In this document: piece after piece, positions 20,248 to 32,200 of the stretch | How the letters are laid out: each line of letters opens with the position of its first letter | How positions within the stretch are numbered: the stretch's first letter is position 1 | Source of the DNA: Streptomyces sp. NBC_01276 | Lineage (GTDB): Bacteria; Actinomycetota; Actinomycetes; Streptomycetales; Streptomycetaceae | Assembly: GCF_041435355.1 (NCBI RefSeq) | Contig: NZ_CP108444.1 | Location: 186,001 to 250,000 of the forward strand | Direction of reading: 5' to 3' | DNA: 64,000 nucleotides | Notes under the pieces: model-generated | What the model was told of the DNA's origin: nothing | Databases searched by the model: none | Seen by the model: the letters and a program-made list of their open reading frames with translations, nothing else | Made by a program: the position numbers and the translations under genes

Positions 20248-23200
20248 TCAGGAGACCCCGAGCTCGTTCTGGATGAAGTCGAGTACCTCGTCGGCCGAGG
20301 CCGACGAGAGCCGGTCCGCCACGTCCTCCCCGCCGGCGGGGGCCGTCGGCGCGGAGGCGGCGGTCGCCGCCTTCCAGCGCTGCAGGAGTTCCTCGATGCG
20401 GCCCGTCACCTCGTCGTGTCCGGGTGCGTCCGGGTCGGCGGCGAGCACGGCCACTTCGAAGCGGCCGAGTTCGGCGAGGAGGTCGGCGCCGGGAGCGGCG
20501 GCGGCCTCCTCGGGCACCAGCTCGTTCAGCAGGTGCTTGGCGAGCGTGCTGGCCGTCGGGTAGTCGAAGATCAGCGTGGGGGGCAGCCGCAGTCCGGTCG
20601 CCGCTCCCAGCCGGTTGCGGAACTCGACGGCGGTCAGCGAGTCGAAGCCGAGTTCCTTGAAGGTGCGGTCCGCGCCGACGGCGCCGGGCGCCCCGTGTCC
20701 GAGGACGGTGGCGACGTTGGTCCGCACCAGCTCCAGCAGGAGGTGCTCCCGCTCGGACTCCGGCTGGGCGGCGAGCCGCCGGGCCAGGGGCTCGGCCCCG
20801 TCCGCTGCGGCGGCCGGTCCCGCGACCCGGCGTGCCGGGGCCCGTACGAGGCCCTTGAGCACGTCGGGCAGGGAGCCGTCGCGGGCCTGGCCGCGCAGGC
20901 CGGCCAGGTCCAGCCGGACGGGGGCGAGGAGCGCCTCGTCCTGGACGAGGGAGTCGTCGAGGAGGGCCAGCCCCTGCTCGTTGGTCATGGGCAGGAATCC
21001 GGACCGGCCGAGGCGGGCCAGGTCGGTGGTGTCGAGTCCGGCGGTCATGCCGCTGGATTCGGCCCAGTGGCCCCAGGCGAGGGAGACGCCCGGCCGTCCG
21101 TGGGCCCGCCGGTGCTGGGCGAGGGCGTCCAGGAAGGAGTTGCCCGCCGCGTAGTTGGCCTGGCCCGCGTTCCCCAGGACACCGGCCGCCGACGAGTAGA
21201 GGACGAAGGCGGTCAGGTCCAGGTCGCGGGTGAGCTCGTGCAGGTTGACGGCGGCGTCGACCTTGGGCCGCAGGACGGCTGCCAGCCGCTGCGGGGTCAG
21301 CGCGTCCAGCACCCCGTCGTCGACGACCCCGGCGGTGTGGACGACCGCGCGCAGCGGCCGGCCGGCGGGGATGGCGGCGAGGAGTGCGGCGAGCGCGTCG
21401 CGGTCGGCGGCGTCGCACGCCACGACCTCGGCCGAACCGCCCAGCTCCGCTATCTCCGCCACCAGTTCGGCCGCCCCGGCGGCATCCGGACCGCGCCGGC
21501 CGGCCAGCAGCAGGTGCCGAACGCCGTGCTCGGTGACCAGGTGCTTGGCCACGAGGGCGCCCAGGGTGCCCGTACCGCCCGTGATCAGGACCGTCCCGGC
21601 CGGGTCCCAGCCCTGCGGGACCGTCAGGACGATCTTTCCCGTGTGCTTGGCCTGGCTCATGAACCGGAACGCCTCCGGCGACCGCCGGATGTCCCACGTG
21701 CGCACCGGCAGCGGCCGCAGCACGCCCGCCTCGAAGAGCCGGGCGAGTGCGGTGAGCATCTCGCCGATGCGCTCGGGACCGGCCTCCATCAGGTCGAAGG
21801 CCTGGTAGCGGACGCCCGGGTGGGCGCGGGCCACGTCCTGCGGATCGCGGATGTCGGTCTTGCCCATCTCGATGAACCGGCCGCCGCGCGGCAGCAGCCG
21901 CAGCGACGCGTCGACCAGTTCCCCGGCCAGGCAGTCCAGGACCACGTCCATGCCGCGGCCGCCGGTGGCGTGCGTGAACCGCTGCTCGAAGGAGGTCGAG
22001 CGGGAGGAACCGTAGTGGGCGCCCTCCAGCCTGACCTGCCGGCGCAGCACGTCCCACTTGCCCTCGCTGGCCGTGCCGAACACCTCGGCACCGAGGTGGC
22101 GGGCGAGCTGGACGGCGGCCATGCCGACGCCGCCGGCCGCCGAGTGCACGAGGATCCGTTCCCCGGCCTTCAGCCCGGCCAGGTCGACGAGCCCGTAGTA
22201 GGCGGTCAGGAACACCGCGGGCACGGAGGCGGCCTGCTCGAAGGACCAGCCCGCGGGCATCCGCGCCACGGTGCGCGCGTCGGCGACGGCGACCTCGCCG
22301 AAGGCGTGCGGGACCATGCCCATCACCCGGTCGCCGGGGGCGAGGTGGGTGACGCCGGGGCCGGTCTCGATGACGACGCCGGAGGCCTCGCTGCCCAGGA
22401 CGATCTTGTCCGGGTACATGCCGAGCGCCATCAGGACGTCACGGAAGTTCAGGCCTGCGGCACGGACGGCGATCCGCACCTGCCCGGCGGCGAGCGGCTC
22501 GGCCGCCTCCGGGAACGGCACCAGGGCCAGGCTCTCCAGGGTGCCGCCGCCGGTGGTGTCGAGCCTCCAGTGCGGGACGTCGCGCGGCGGGGCGAGCAGG
22601 GCCGCCGCGTCGGCCCGGGCCAGGCGCGGGACGAGGAACTCGCCATCGCGGACGGCGATCTGGCTCTCGCCGGTGGCGACGGCCGGGATCACCGGGGCCT
22701 CCTCGACGGAGGTGTCGGTGTCGATCAGCACGAGCCGGCCGGGGTTCTCCGCCTGTGCGGAGCGCACCAGGCCCCACAGCCCGGCGTGGGTCAGGTCGGT
22801 GACGTCCTCGCCGGGGCGGGCCGCGACCGCGCCGCGCGTCGCCACCACCAGGCGGGACGCGCCGAACGCGGGCTCGGCGAACCAGTGCTGGAGCGTGCGC
22901 AGCAGGCTCGCGGTGGCCTCCCGTACCCCGTCCGCCCGTACGGCGGTACGCGTCCGGGGGACCGGCAGCAGCACCGCGTCGGGGGCGGGGGCGCCGCCCG
23001 CCACGGCGGCGGCCAGCGCGTCGAGGTCCCGGTGGGCCGGCATGCCCTCGTCGTCCGGGTCGGCGGGCGCGCCGAGCACCGCCCAGTTCAGCTGCGGCGC
23101 GTCTGCGGCGGTGGCCGTGGTCCAGTCGACCCGGTACAGGGCGTCCTGGTCGGCCGTCCGCGCCCGGTGCAGCTGGTCGTGGGAGACGGGCAGCAGGGTG

Positions 23201-26200
23201 AGGGAGTCGATGGTCGCGACCGGCAGTCCGGCCGGGTCCACGACGGTGACCGCCACGGCGTCGGCGCCGGCGGGCACCAGCCGGACCCGTACGGCGGAGG
23301 CGCCCTCGGCGTGCACGGTGACCCCGCTCCAGGCGAAGGGCAGCCGCAGGCCGGTGTCGGCGCCGGACGCGACGTCGAGCAGCATGCCGTGCAGGGAGGC
23401 GTCGAGCAGGGCCGGGTGCAGGCCGAAGCCGGCGGCCTCCTCCTGCCGGGCCGGGTCGAGGACGACCTCGGCGTAGACCTCCTCGCCCGTCCGCCAGGCG
23501 GCCTTCAGGCCCTGGAACGCGGGCCCGTAGGCGTATCCGGCCTCGGCGAGGCCCTCGTAGAACCCGCCCAGGTCCACCGGACGGGCCCCGGCGGGCGGCC
23601 AGACGGCGAACTCCGCACCGCTGGGCGCGGGCGCGGCGGCGGTGAGGGTGCCGGTGGCGTGCCGGGTCCACGGCAGGGCCGCCTCGGCGCCCTCGGGCCG
23701 CGAGTGGATCACGACGCTGCGGGAGCCGGACTCCTCGTCCGGGGAGCCCACGGCGACCTGGAGGCGGGCCGCGCCGCGCTCGGGGAGCGCGAGCGGGGCT
23801 TCCAGGGTCAGTTCCTCCAGGGTGCCGCATCCCACCTCGTCGCCCGCGCGCAGGGCGAGTTCGACGAAGGCGGTGCCGGGGAGCAGGACCGTGCCGGCCA
23901 CGGCGTGATCGGCGGCCCAGGGCAGGGTGTCGGCGGACAGCCGGCCCGTGAGGACCAGCCCGTCCCCGTCGGCCAGCTCGACCGAGGCCCCGAGCAGCGG
24001 GTGGGCGGCGGAGGTGAGGCCGAGTCCGGCCGCCTCGCCGTTGGAGGTGTGGGAGGGGGCGAGCCAGAACCGCTGGTGTTCGAAGGCGTACGTGGGGAGG
24101 TCCACCCGGCGGGCCGGGCGGCCGGCGAGGAGGGGGCTCCAGTCGACGGGAAGGCCGCGGGTCCAGGCCTCGGCGAGGGCGCCGAGGAAGGCCTCGGGCT
24201 CGGGACGGTCCTTGCGCAGCACCGGGGTCAGCAGCCCGGAGAAGGCCTCCGGCAGCGACTCCCCCGCCATGGCGGCGAGAACGCCCTGCGGACCCAGCTC
24301 CAGGAAGTGACCGACACCCTGTTCCTCGGCGAGGTGGCGCACCCCGTCGGCGAACCGGACCGCACCACGGACGTGCTCGACCCAATAGGCGGCCGAGAAC
24401 TCGGTGATCTGCCCGCCGGTGACGTTCGAGACGACCGGGATGGCGGGGGCCGAGTGGGTGAGGGTTTCCGCGACCTCGCGGAAGGCCTCCAGCATCGGCT
24501 CCATCAGCGGGGAGTGGAAGGCGTGCGAGACGGTCAGCCGCTTGGTCTTGCGACCGCGCTCCCGGAGTGTGGCGGCCACCGCGAGGACGGCCTCCTCCGC
24601 GCCTGAGATCACCACGGACTCGGGCCCGTTGACCGCCGCGATGTCCACATCGGCGGTCAGCAGTTCGCGGACCTCGTCCTCGGTGGCGCGGATCGAGACC
24701 ATCGCGCCGCCTTCGGGCAGGGCGCCCATCAGCGCACCGCGCGCCGTCACCAGGCGGGCCGCGTCCGCGAGGGACAGCACCCCGGCGACATGTGCGGCGG
24801 CGATCTCACCGATCGAGTGCCCGGCGACGAAGTCCGGACGCAGACCGAACGACTCCGCCAGCCGGTAGAGGGCCACCTCGACCGCGAACAACGCCGGCTG
24901 GGTGTTCTCGGTGCGGTGGATCTCCTCACCACCGCCGAACAGCAGGTCCTTCAGCGGCAGGTCGAAGTGACCGCAGACCTCGTCGAACGCCGCCGCGAAC
25001 ACCGGCTGGGCCGCGTACAGCCCAGCGCCCATCCCCGGACGCTGCGCACCCTGCCCCGAGAACAGGAAGGCGAGCCGCTCGCCGGTTCCCGTGACGCCCT
25101 GCGTCAGGCCGGGCGCGCCCGCGCCCTCGGCGAGGGCGCGCAGGCCCGCCGCGTAGCCGTCCCTGTCACCGGCGAGGACGACCGCTCGGTGCTCCAGCGG
25201 CGAGCGGGTGGTCAGCAGCGCCGCCGCGACGTCCGCGGCGGGCAGGGAGGCGTCCAGGTCCAGCAGCCGTGCGGCCTGGCCGCGCAGCGCTCCGGCGCTG
25301 CGGGCCGAGACCACCCAGGGCAGCGGCCCGGCGGGCTCCTCACCGGTGGGGGGAGCGGGCGCGGGCTCCTGCGGCCCCTGCTCGATGATCACGTGGGCGT
25401 TGGTGCCGCTGATGCCGAACGAGGAGACGGCGGCCCGGCGCGGGCGGCCGGTCTCCGGCCACTCGACGGGCTCGGTGAGGAGTTCCACCGCGCCCGCGGA
25501 CCACAGCACCTCGGGCGTGGGCTCGTCGACGTGGAGGGACTTCGGGAGGACGCCCTCGCGCATGGCCATGACCATCTTGATGACGCCCGCGACACCGGCG
25601 GCGGCCTGCGCGTGCCCGATGTTCGACTTCAGCGAGCCGAGCCACAGCGGCCGGTCCTCGGGCCGGTCCTGGCCGTATGCGGCGAGCAGGGCCTGGGCCT
25701 CGATCGGGTCGCCGAGGGTGGTGCCGGTGCCGTGGGCCTCGACGGCGTCCACGTCCTGCGGGGCGAGCCGGGCGTTGGCGAGGGCCTGGCGGATGACGCG
25801 CTGCTGGGCGGGGCCGTTGGGGGCGGTCAGCCCGTTGGAGGCGCCGTCCTGGTTGGTGGCCGTACCGCGGACGACGGCGAGGACCCGGTGTCCGTTGCGG
25901 CGGGCGTCGGAGAGCTTCTCCAGGAGGAGCACGCCCACGCCCTCCGCCCAGCCGGTCCCGTCGGCGTCGGCGGAGAAGGACTTGCAGCGGCCGTCGGCGG
26001 CCATGCCGCGCTGGCGGCTGAACTCGACGAACACGCTGGGGGTGGCCATGACGGCGACACCGCCGGCCAGGGCCATCGTGCACTCGCCCTGGCGCAGCGA
26101 CTGCGCGGCCAGGTGCAGGGCGACCAGCGAGGAGGAGCAGGCCGTGTCGACGGTGATCGCCGGGCCCTCCAGCCCGAAGGCGTAGGCGACGCGGCCGGAG

Positions 26201-29200
26201 ACCACGCTGCCCTGGGTGCCGGTGAGCCCGTAGCCCTCGACCTTCTGCGGGTTCTCCTCGACGCGGAAGGCGTAGTCGTGGTGCATGGATCCGGCGAAGA
26301 CGCCGGTCCGGCTGCCGCGCACGCTGTCGAGGTCGAGGCCGGCCCGCTCGAAGACCTCCCAGGAGGCTTCGAGGAGGAGCCGCTGCTGCGGGTCCATGGC
26401 GAGGGCCTCGCGCGGGGAGATCCCGAAGAGGACGGGGTCGAAGTCCCCGGCCCCGTAGAGGAATCCGCCTTCGCGGGCGTAGGTGGTGCCGAGCCGTTCC
26501 GGGTCGGAGTCGAAGAGGGTGGCGAGGTCCCAGCCGCGGTCGGTGGGGAACCCGGCGACCGCGTCGCGGCCCTCGGCGACGAGCCGCCACAGGTCCTCGG
26601 GCGAGCCGACCCCGCCGGGGTAGCGGCAGGCCATGCCGACGATCGCGATCGGCTCGTCGGAAGCGGCGGCGGTGACGGCGACGGGCTCGTCGGTGCCGGC
26701 GGCCGGGGTGCCGTCCTGGGCGCCGAGGAGTTCGGCGAGGAGGAAGCGGGCGGCCGCGTTGACCGTGGGGTGGTCGAAGACGATGGTGGCCGGCAGCCGC
26801 AGGCCCGTGGCGGCGCCGAGCTGGTTGCGCAGTTCGACGGCGGTCAGGGAGTCGAAGCCGAGCTCCTTGAAGGCCTTGTCGGGGCGGATCGCCGACGGGT
26901 CGGCGTGGCCGAGCACGGCGGCGACCCGGCCGCGTACGAGGTCGAGGAGTTCGCGTTCCCGCTCGGCTCCGCCGAGGGCGGCGAGGCGGCGGACCAGCGA
27001 GGAGACCTCGGCCTCCGGGGCGGCCGCGTCGACGGCGCGCCGGGCCGGGGTGCGCACCAGGGAGCGCAGCAGCGGGGGCAGCAGCCCGGCGGCGGCGCGG
27101 GCCCGCAGGGTGGCCGCGTCCAGGCGTACGGGGACCAGCAGGGGTTCGCCGGGGGCGCGCAGCGCCGAGTCGAGCAGGGCGATGCCGTGGTCGGAGGCCA
27201 GCGGGAGGATGCCGGCGCGGGTCATCCAGCCGAGGTCGCCGTCCTTGAGGTGGGCGAGCATGCCGCTGGACTGCTCCCACAGGCCCCAGGCGAGGGAGGT
27301 GGCGGGCAGGCCCTGGACGTGCCGGCGGTGGGCGAGGGCGTCCATGAAGGCGTTGGCGGCGGCGTAGTTGGCCTGGCCGGGGTTGCCGTAGACGCCCGCG
27401 ATGGAGGAGAAGAACACCAGGGCGGTGAGGTCGAGGTCGCGGGTCAGCTCGTGGAGGTTCCACGCCGCGTCCACCTTGGGGCGCATCACCGCGTCGAGGC
27501 GCTCGTCGGTCAGCGAGGCGACCAGACCGTCGTCCAGGACACCGGCCGCGTGCACCACACCGGTCAGCGGACGGTCGGCCGGAATGCCCGCCAGCACCGA
27601 AGCCAGCGCCTCCCGGTCCGCCGCGTCACACGCCACGACCTCCGCCCTGGCCCCCAACCCGCTGATTTCCGCCACCAGTTCCGCGGCACCCGGGGCGTCC
27701 GGACCACGACGGCCCGTCAGCAGCAGGTGCCGCACCCCGTGCTCGGTGACCAGGTGCCGGGCCACCAGCGCGCCCAGCGCACCCGTACCCCCGGTGACCA
27801 GCACCGTCCCCTCCGGGCTCCAGAGGGGTCGGCGGCCCGCGGGCTCGGTGGCCCGGACCAGCCGGGGCGCGAGCAGGGAGCCGTCGCGGACGGCGAGCTG
27901 GGGTTCGCCGGTGGCGAGGGCGGCGGCGAGGGCGGTGTCGGTGCCGCCGCCCTCCCACGGGTCGAGGTCGACGAGGACGAAGCGGTCCTGGTTCTCGGTC
28001 TGGGCGGAGCGCAGCAGGCCCCACAGCGGGGCGTGCGCGAGGTCGGTGACGTCCTCTCCGGCGCGTACGGGGACGGCGCCCCGGGTGACGATCACCAGGC
28101 GGGCGGCGGCCAGCCGGTCCTCGGCGAGCCAGTCCCGGACGAGGGCGAGGACCTCGGAGGTCGCCGCGCGGGCGGCTTCGGCGGTCCGGGCCCCGTCCGC
28201 GTCGGCGTCCGTGCCGGTGCCGGGTGTGCGGGAGCAGACGACCGTGGAGGGGACGGCGAGCCCCTGGTCGAGGGCGGCGGTGAGGTCGGCGAGGCGGGGG
28301 TGGGCTGCGCCGCCCAGCTCGGTCCAGTCGGGGAGCGCGGCGCCCCCGGCCGCGGGGACCGCCGACCACTCCACGCGGTGGAGTCCGTCGCGGTGTGCGC
28401 CGCGCAGGGCTCCCGCGGCGACGGGCCGCAGGACGAGGGACTCGACGGCGGCCACGGGGCGGCCCTCGGCGTCGGCCACGTCCAGCGCCACCGTGTCGGT
28501 GCCGAGGGAGGTCATGCGCAGGCGCAGTGCGGTGGCGCCGGTGGCGTGGAGGGACACGCCGCTCCACACGAAGGGCAGCCGGACGCCGGAGTCCTCGCCT
28601 CGGGCGGCGCGGACGAGCTGTTCGGCGTGGAGGGCGGCGTCGAGGAGGGCGGGGTGCAGGCCGAAACCGGCCGCCTCCTCGCGCTGGGCGGAGTCCAGGG
28701 CCACCTCCGCGTACACCGTCGCACCGACGCGCCAGGCGGCCTTGAGGCCCTGGAACGCGGGCCCGTACGCGTAACCGGCCTGCGCCGTCCGCTCGTAGAA
28801 CCCCTCGATGTCGACGGGCTCGGCACCGGCCGGTGGCCAGGCGGTGAGGTCCGCGTCGGCGGCGGGGGCGGGGGCGGGGGCCAGGAAGCCGTTGGCGTGG
28901 CGGGTCCAGGCGGCGTCCGTGTCGGCATCGTCGGGCCGCGCGTAGACGGCGACGGAGCGGCGGCCGGATCCGTCGGGGGCTCCGACGACGGCCTGGAGCT
29001 GGACGGCCGCGCGCGGGGCGAGCACGAGCGGGGCTTCGAGGGTGAGCTCTTCGAGGTGGGCGCAGCCGGCCTCGTCACCGGCCCGGACGGCGAGCTCGAC
29101 GAAGGCGGTGCCCGGCAGCAGGACGGTGTCCAGCGCGCCGTGGTCGGCGAGCCAGGGGTGGCCCTGGAGGGAGACCCGGCCGGTCAGCAGGAACCGGTCG

Positions 29201-32200
29201 CCGTCGGCGACCCGGACGCAGGCGCCCAGCAGCGGGTGCCCGGCCTCTGCCAGACCCGCGGCGGACACGTCGGCGGCGCCGGCCGCCGGGGCGTCGAGCC
29301 AGTGGCGTGCGCGCTGGAAGGGGTAGGTGGGCAGTTCGGTGGCCGCGGTGGCTCCGGAGTCGGTGAGGACGGAGTTCCAGTCGACGTCGACGCCGTGGGT
29401 CCAGGCGGTGGCGAGGGAGGTGGTGAAGCGGGCCAGGCCGCCCTCACCGCGCCGCAGCGTGCCCGTCGCCAGGATCTCCGCGCCCGCCGCCTCCGCCGTC
29501 TCCACCAGCCCGTAGGTCAGCACCGGGTGCGCACTCGACTCCACGAACGCCCGGAACCCGTCCGCCAGCAGGGAACGCACCACCGGCTCGAAGGACACCG
29601 GCCGGCGGCAGTTCTCGTACCAGTAGGCGGCGGTGAGTCCGGAGCCGTCCAGGACCTCGCCCGTGACGGTGGAGTACAGCGGGACGGATCCGGTCCGGGG
29701 CTCTACGAAGCCCAGCAGGTCCAGGATCCGGTCCTTGAGGCGGTCGACCTGGGCGCAGTGGGAGGCCACCGTGGAGGGGATGATCTTCGCCCGGACCCCT
29801 TCGGCCTCCAGGGCGGCGACGAGCTCCTCCAGCGGAGCCACCTCACCGGCCACCGTGACCGTGCCCGGACCGTTGATCCCCGCGATCGACAGCGCGTCCC
29901 CGTACGGGACGAGCCGCTCGCGGACCGCGTCCGCGCCCAGCGACACCGAGGCGACCGCGCCCCGGCCCACCAGCTCGTCCGCGAACAGCTGCGAACGCAG
30001 CACCACGACCTTCGCGCCGTCCTCCAACGACAGCGCACCCGAGACGACGGCGGCGGCGATCTCACCCTGCGAGTGACCCACCACCGCGTCGGCCCGGACT
30101 CCGGCGGCCCGCCACGACTCGGCGAGGGACACCATCACCGCGAACAGCACCGGCTGGAGCACCTCGATACGGGTCAGGTCACCCTCCCCGCGCAGCACCC
30201 CCTCCACCGACCAGTCCACATGCGCCTGGACGGCCGCCGCGACCTCGGCGAACCGGGCCGCGAACACCGGCGAGGAATCCAGGAGTTCGACACCCATACC
30301 CGCCCACTGCGACCCCTGCCCGGGGAAGACGAACACCGTCTTGCCGCCCGCGTCCGCCACACCGGACACCAGGGGGGCCTCCAGGCCCGCCAGCAGTTCC
30401 TCGCGGGAGGAGCCCAGGACGGCCGCGCGGTGGGGGAAGACGGAGCGGTGCCCGGCGAGGGCCGCCGCCAGGGCGGTGTCGGGGGTGTCGGGGTGTGCGG
30501 CGGCGTGGGCGCGCAGCCGCCGGGCCTGCTCGCGCAGGGCGTCCTCGGTCTTGGCCGACAGCAGCCACGCCACCGGTCCGGCGGCGGCGGGGGCCTCCGT
30601 GTCCGGCTCGGGCGTCGACGGGGCCTCTTCGAGGATGAGGTGGGCGTTGGTACCGCTGATGCCGAAGGAGGAGACGCCCGCGCGGCGCGGGTGGCCCGTC
30701 TCCCCGGCGTCGGGCCACGGGCGGGCGTCGGTGAGCAGTTCGACGGAGCCGGCGGACCAGTCGATGTGCGGGGACCGCTCCTCGGCGTGCAGGGTCTTGG
30801 GCAGGATGCCGTGGCGCAGGGCCAGGATCATCTTGATGACGCCCGCGACACCGGCGGCCTGCTGGGTGTGGCCGGTGTTGGACTTCAGGGAGCCGAGCCA
30901 CAGCGGCCGGTCCGCGTCGCGGCCCTGGCCGTAGGTGGCGAGCAGGGCGTGCGCCTCGATGGGGTCGCCGAGCCGGGTGCCGGTGCCGTGGGCCTCGACG
31001 GCGTCGACGGTGTCGGCGGTGACGCCCGCGTTGGCGAGGGCCTGGCGGATGACGCGCTGCTGGGAGGGGCCGTTGGGGGCGGTGAGGCCGTTGCTGGCGC
31101 CGTCCTGGTTGGTGGCGGAGCCGCGGATGACGGCGAGGACCTGGTGGCCGTTGCGGCGGGCGTCGGAGAGCTTCTCCAGCAGCAGGACGCCGGCGCCCTC
31201 GGCCCAGCCGGTGCCGTCGGCGTCGGCGGAGAAGGACTTGCAGCGGCCGTCGGCGGACAGGGCGCGCTGGCGGGTGAGTTCGACGAAGAGGCCGGGGGTC
31301 GGCATGACGGTGACGCCGCCCGCGACGGCGAGGGTGCACTCGCCCTGGCGCAGGGACTGCGCGGCCAGGTGCAGGGCGACCAGCGAGGAGGAGCAGGCGG
31401 TGTCGACGGTGACGGCCGGTCCTTCGAGGCCGAGGGTGTAGGCGATGCGGCCGGAGGCGACGCTGGGCGTGCTGCCGGTCATCAGGTAGCCCTCGGTGGA
31501 CTCGGTGCCCTCGTGCAGGCGCGGCCCGTAGTCCTGGAAGGTGGCGCCGATGAACACGCCGGTGTCCGTGCCCTTGAGGGCGAGGGGGTCGAGGCCGGCC
31601 CGCTCCAGGGCCTCCCAGGAGGTCTCCAGCAGCAGGCGCTGCTGCGGGTCCATGGCGGCGGCCTCGCGCGGGGAGATGCCGAAGAAGGCGGGGTCGAAGA
31701 GGGTGGCGCCGTCGAGGAAGCCGCCCGCGCGCACGTAGTGCGTGCCCGGCCGGCCTTCGGGGTCGTACAGGCCTTCCAGGTCCCAGCCGCGGTCGGTGGG
31801 GAAGGGGCCGGTGACGTCGCGGCCGTCGGCGAGGACCTCCCACAGGGCCTCGGGGGAGTCGGTGCCGCCGGGGAAGCGGCAGGCCATGGCGACGACGGCG
31901 ATCGGCTCGTCGGCCGGTCCGCCGGTGTGGCGGGCGGTCGCGGCCGGGCCGGCCGGGTCGCCGAGGGCGCGGTCGGCGAGGTTGCGGGCGAGGGCGACGG
32001 GGGTGGGGTAGTCGAAGAGCAGGCTGCTGGGCAGGGCGAGGCCGGTGGTGCGGGTGAGGCCGTCGCGCAGTTCGACGGCGGTCCAGGAGTCGAAGCCGAG
32101 CTCGTGGAAGGTCTCGCGCAGGTCGATGTCGCCGGGTTCGTCGTGGCGCAGGACGGCCGCGATGTCCGCGCGGAGCAGGTCGAGCACGGCCTGCTCGCGG

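Noticed and set aside
20210..22057. Upstream extension of the 8327-20209 PKS frame
   Set aside because: The extra region is Arg/Gly-rich and overlaps the previous PKS in another frame. The docking helix and ribosome site fix the start at 20209.
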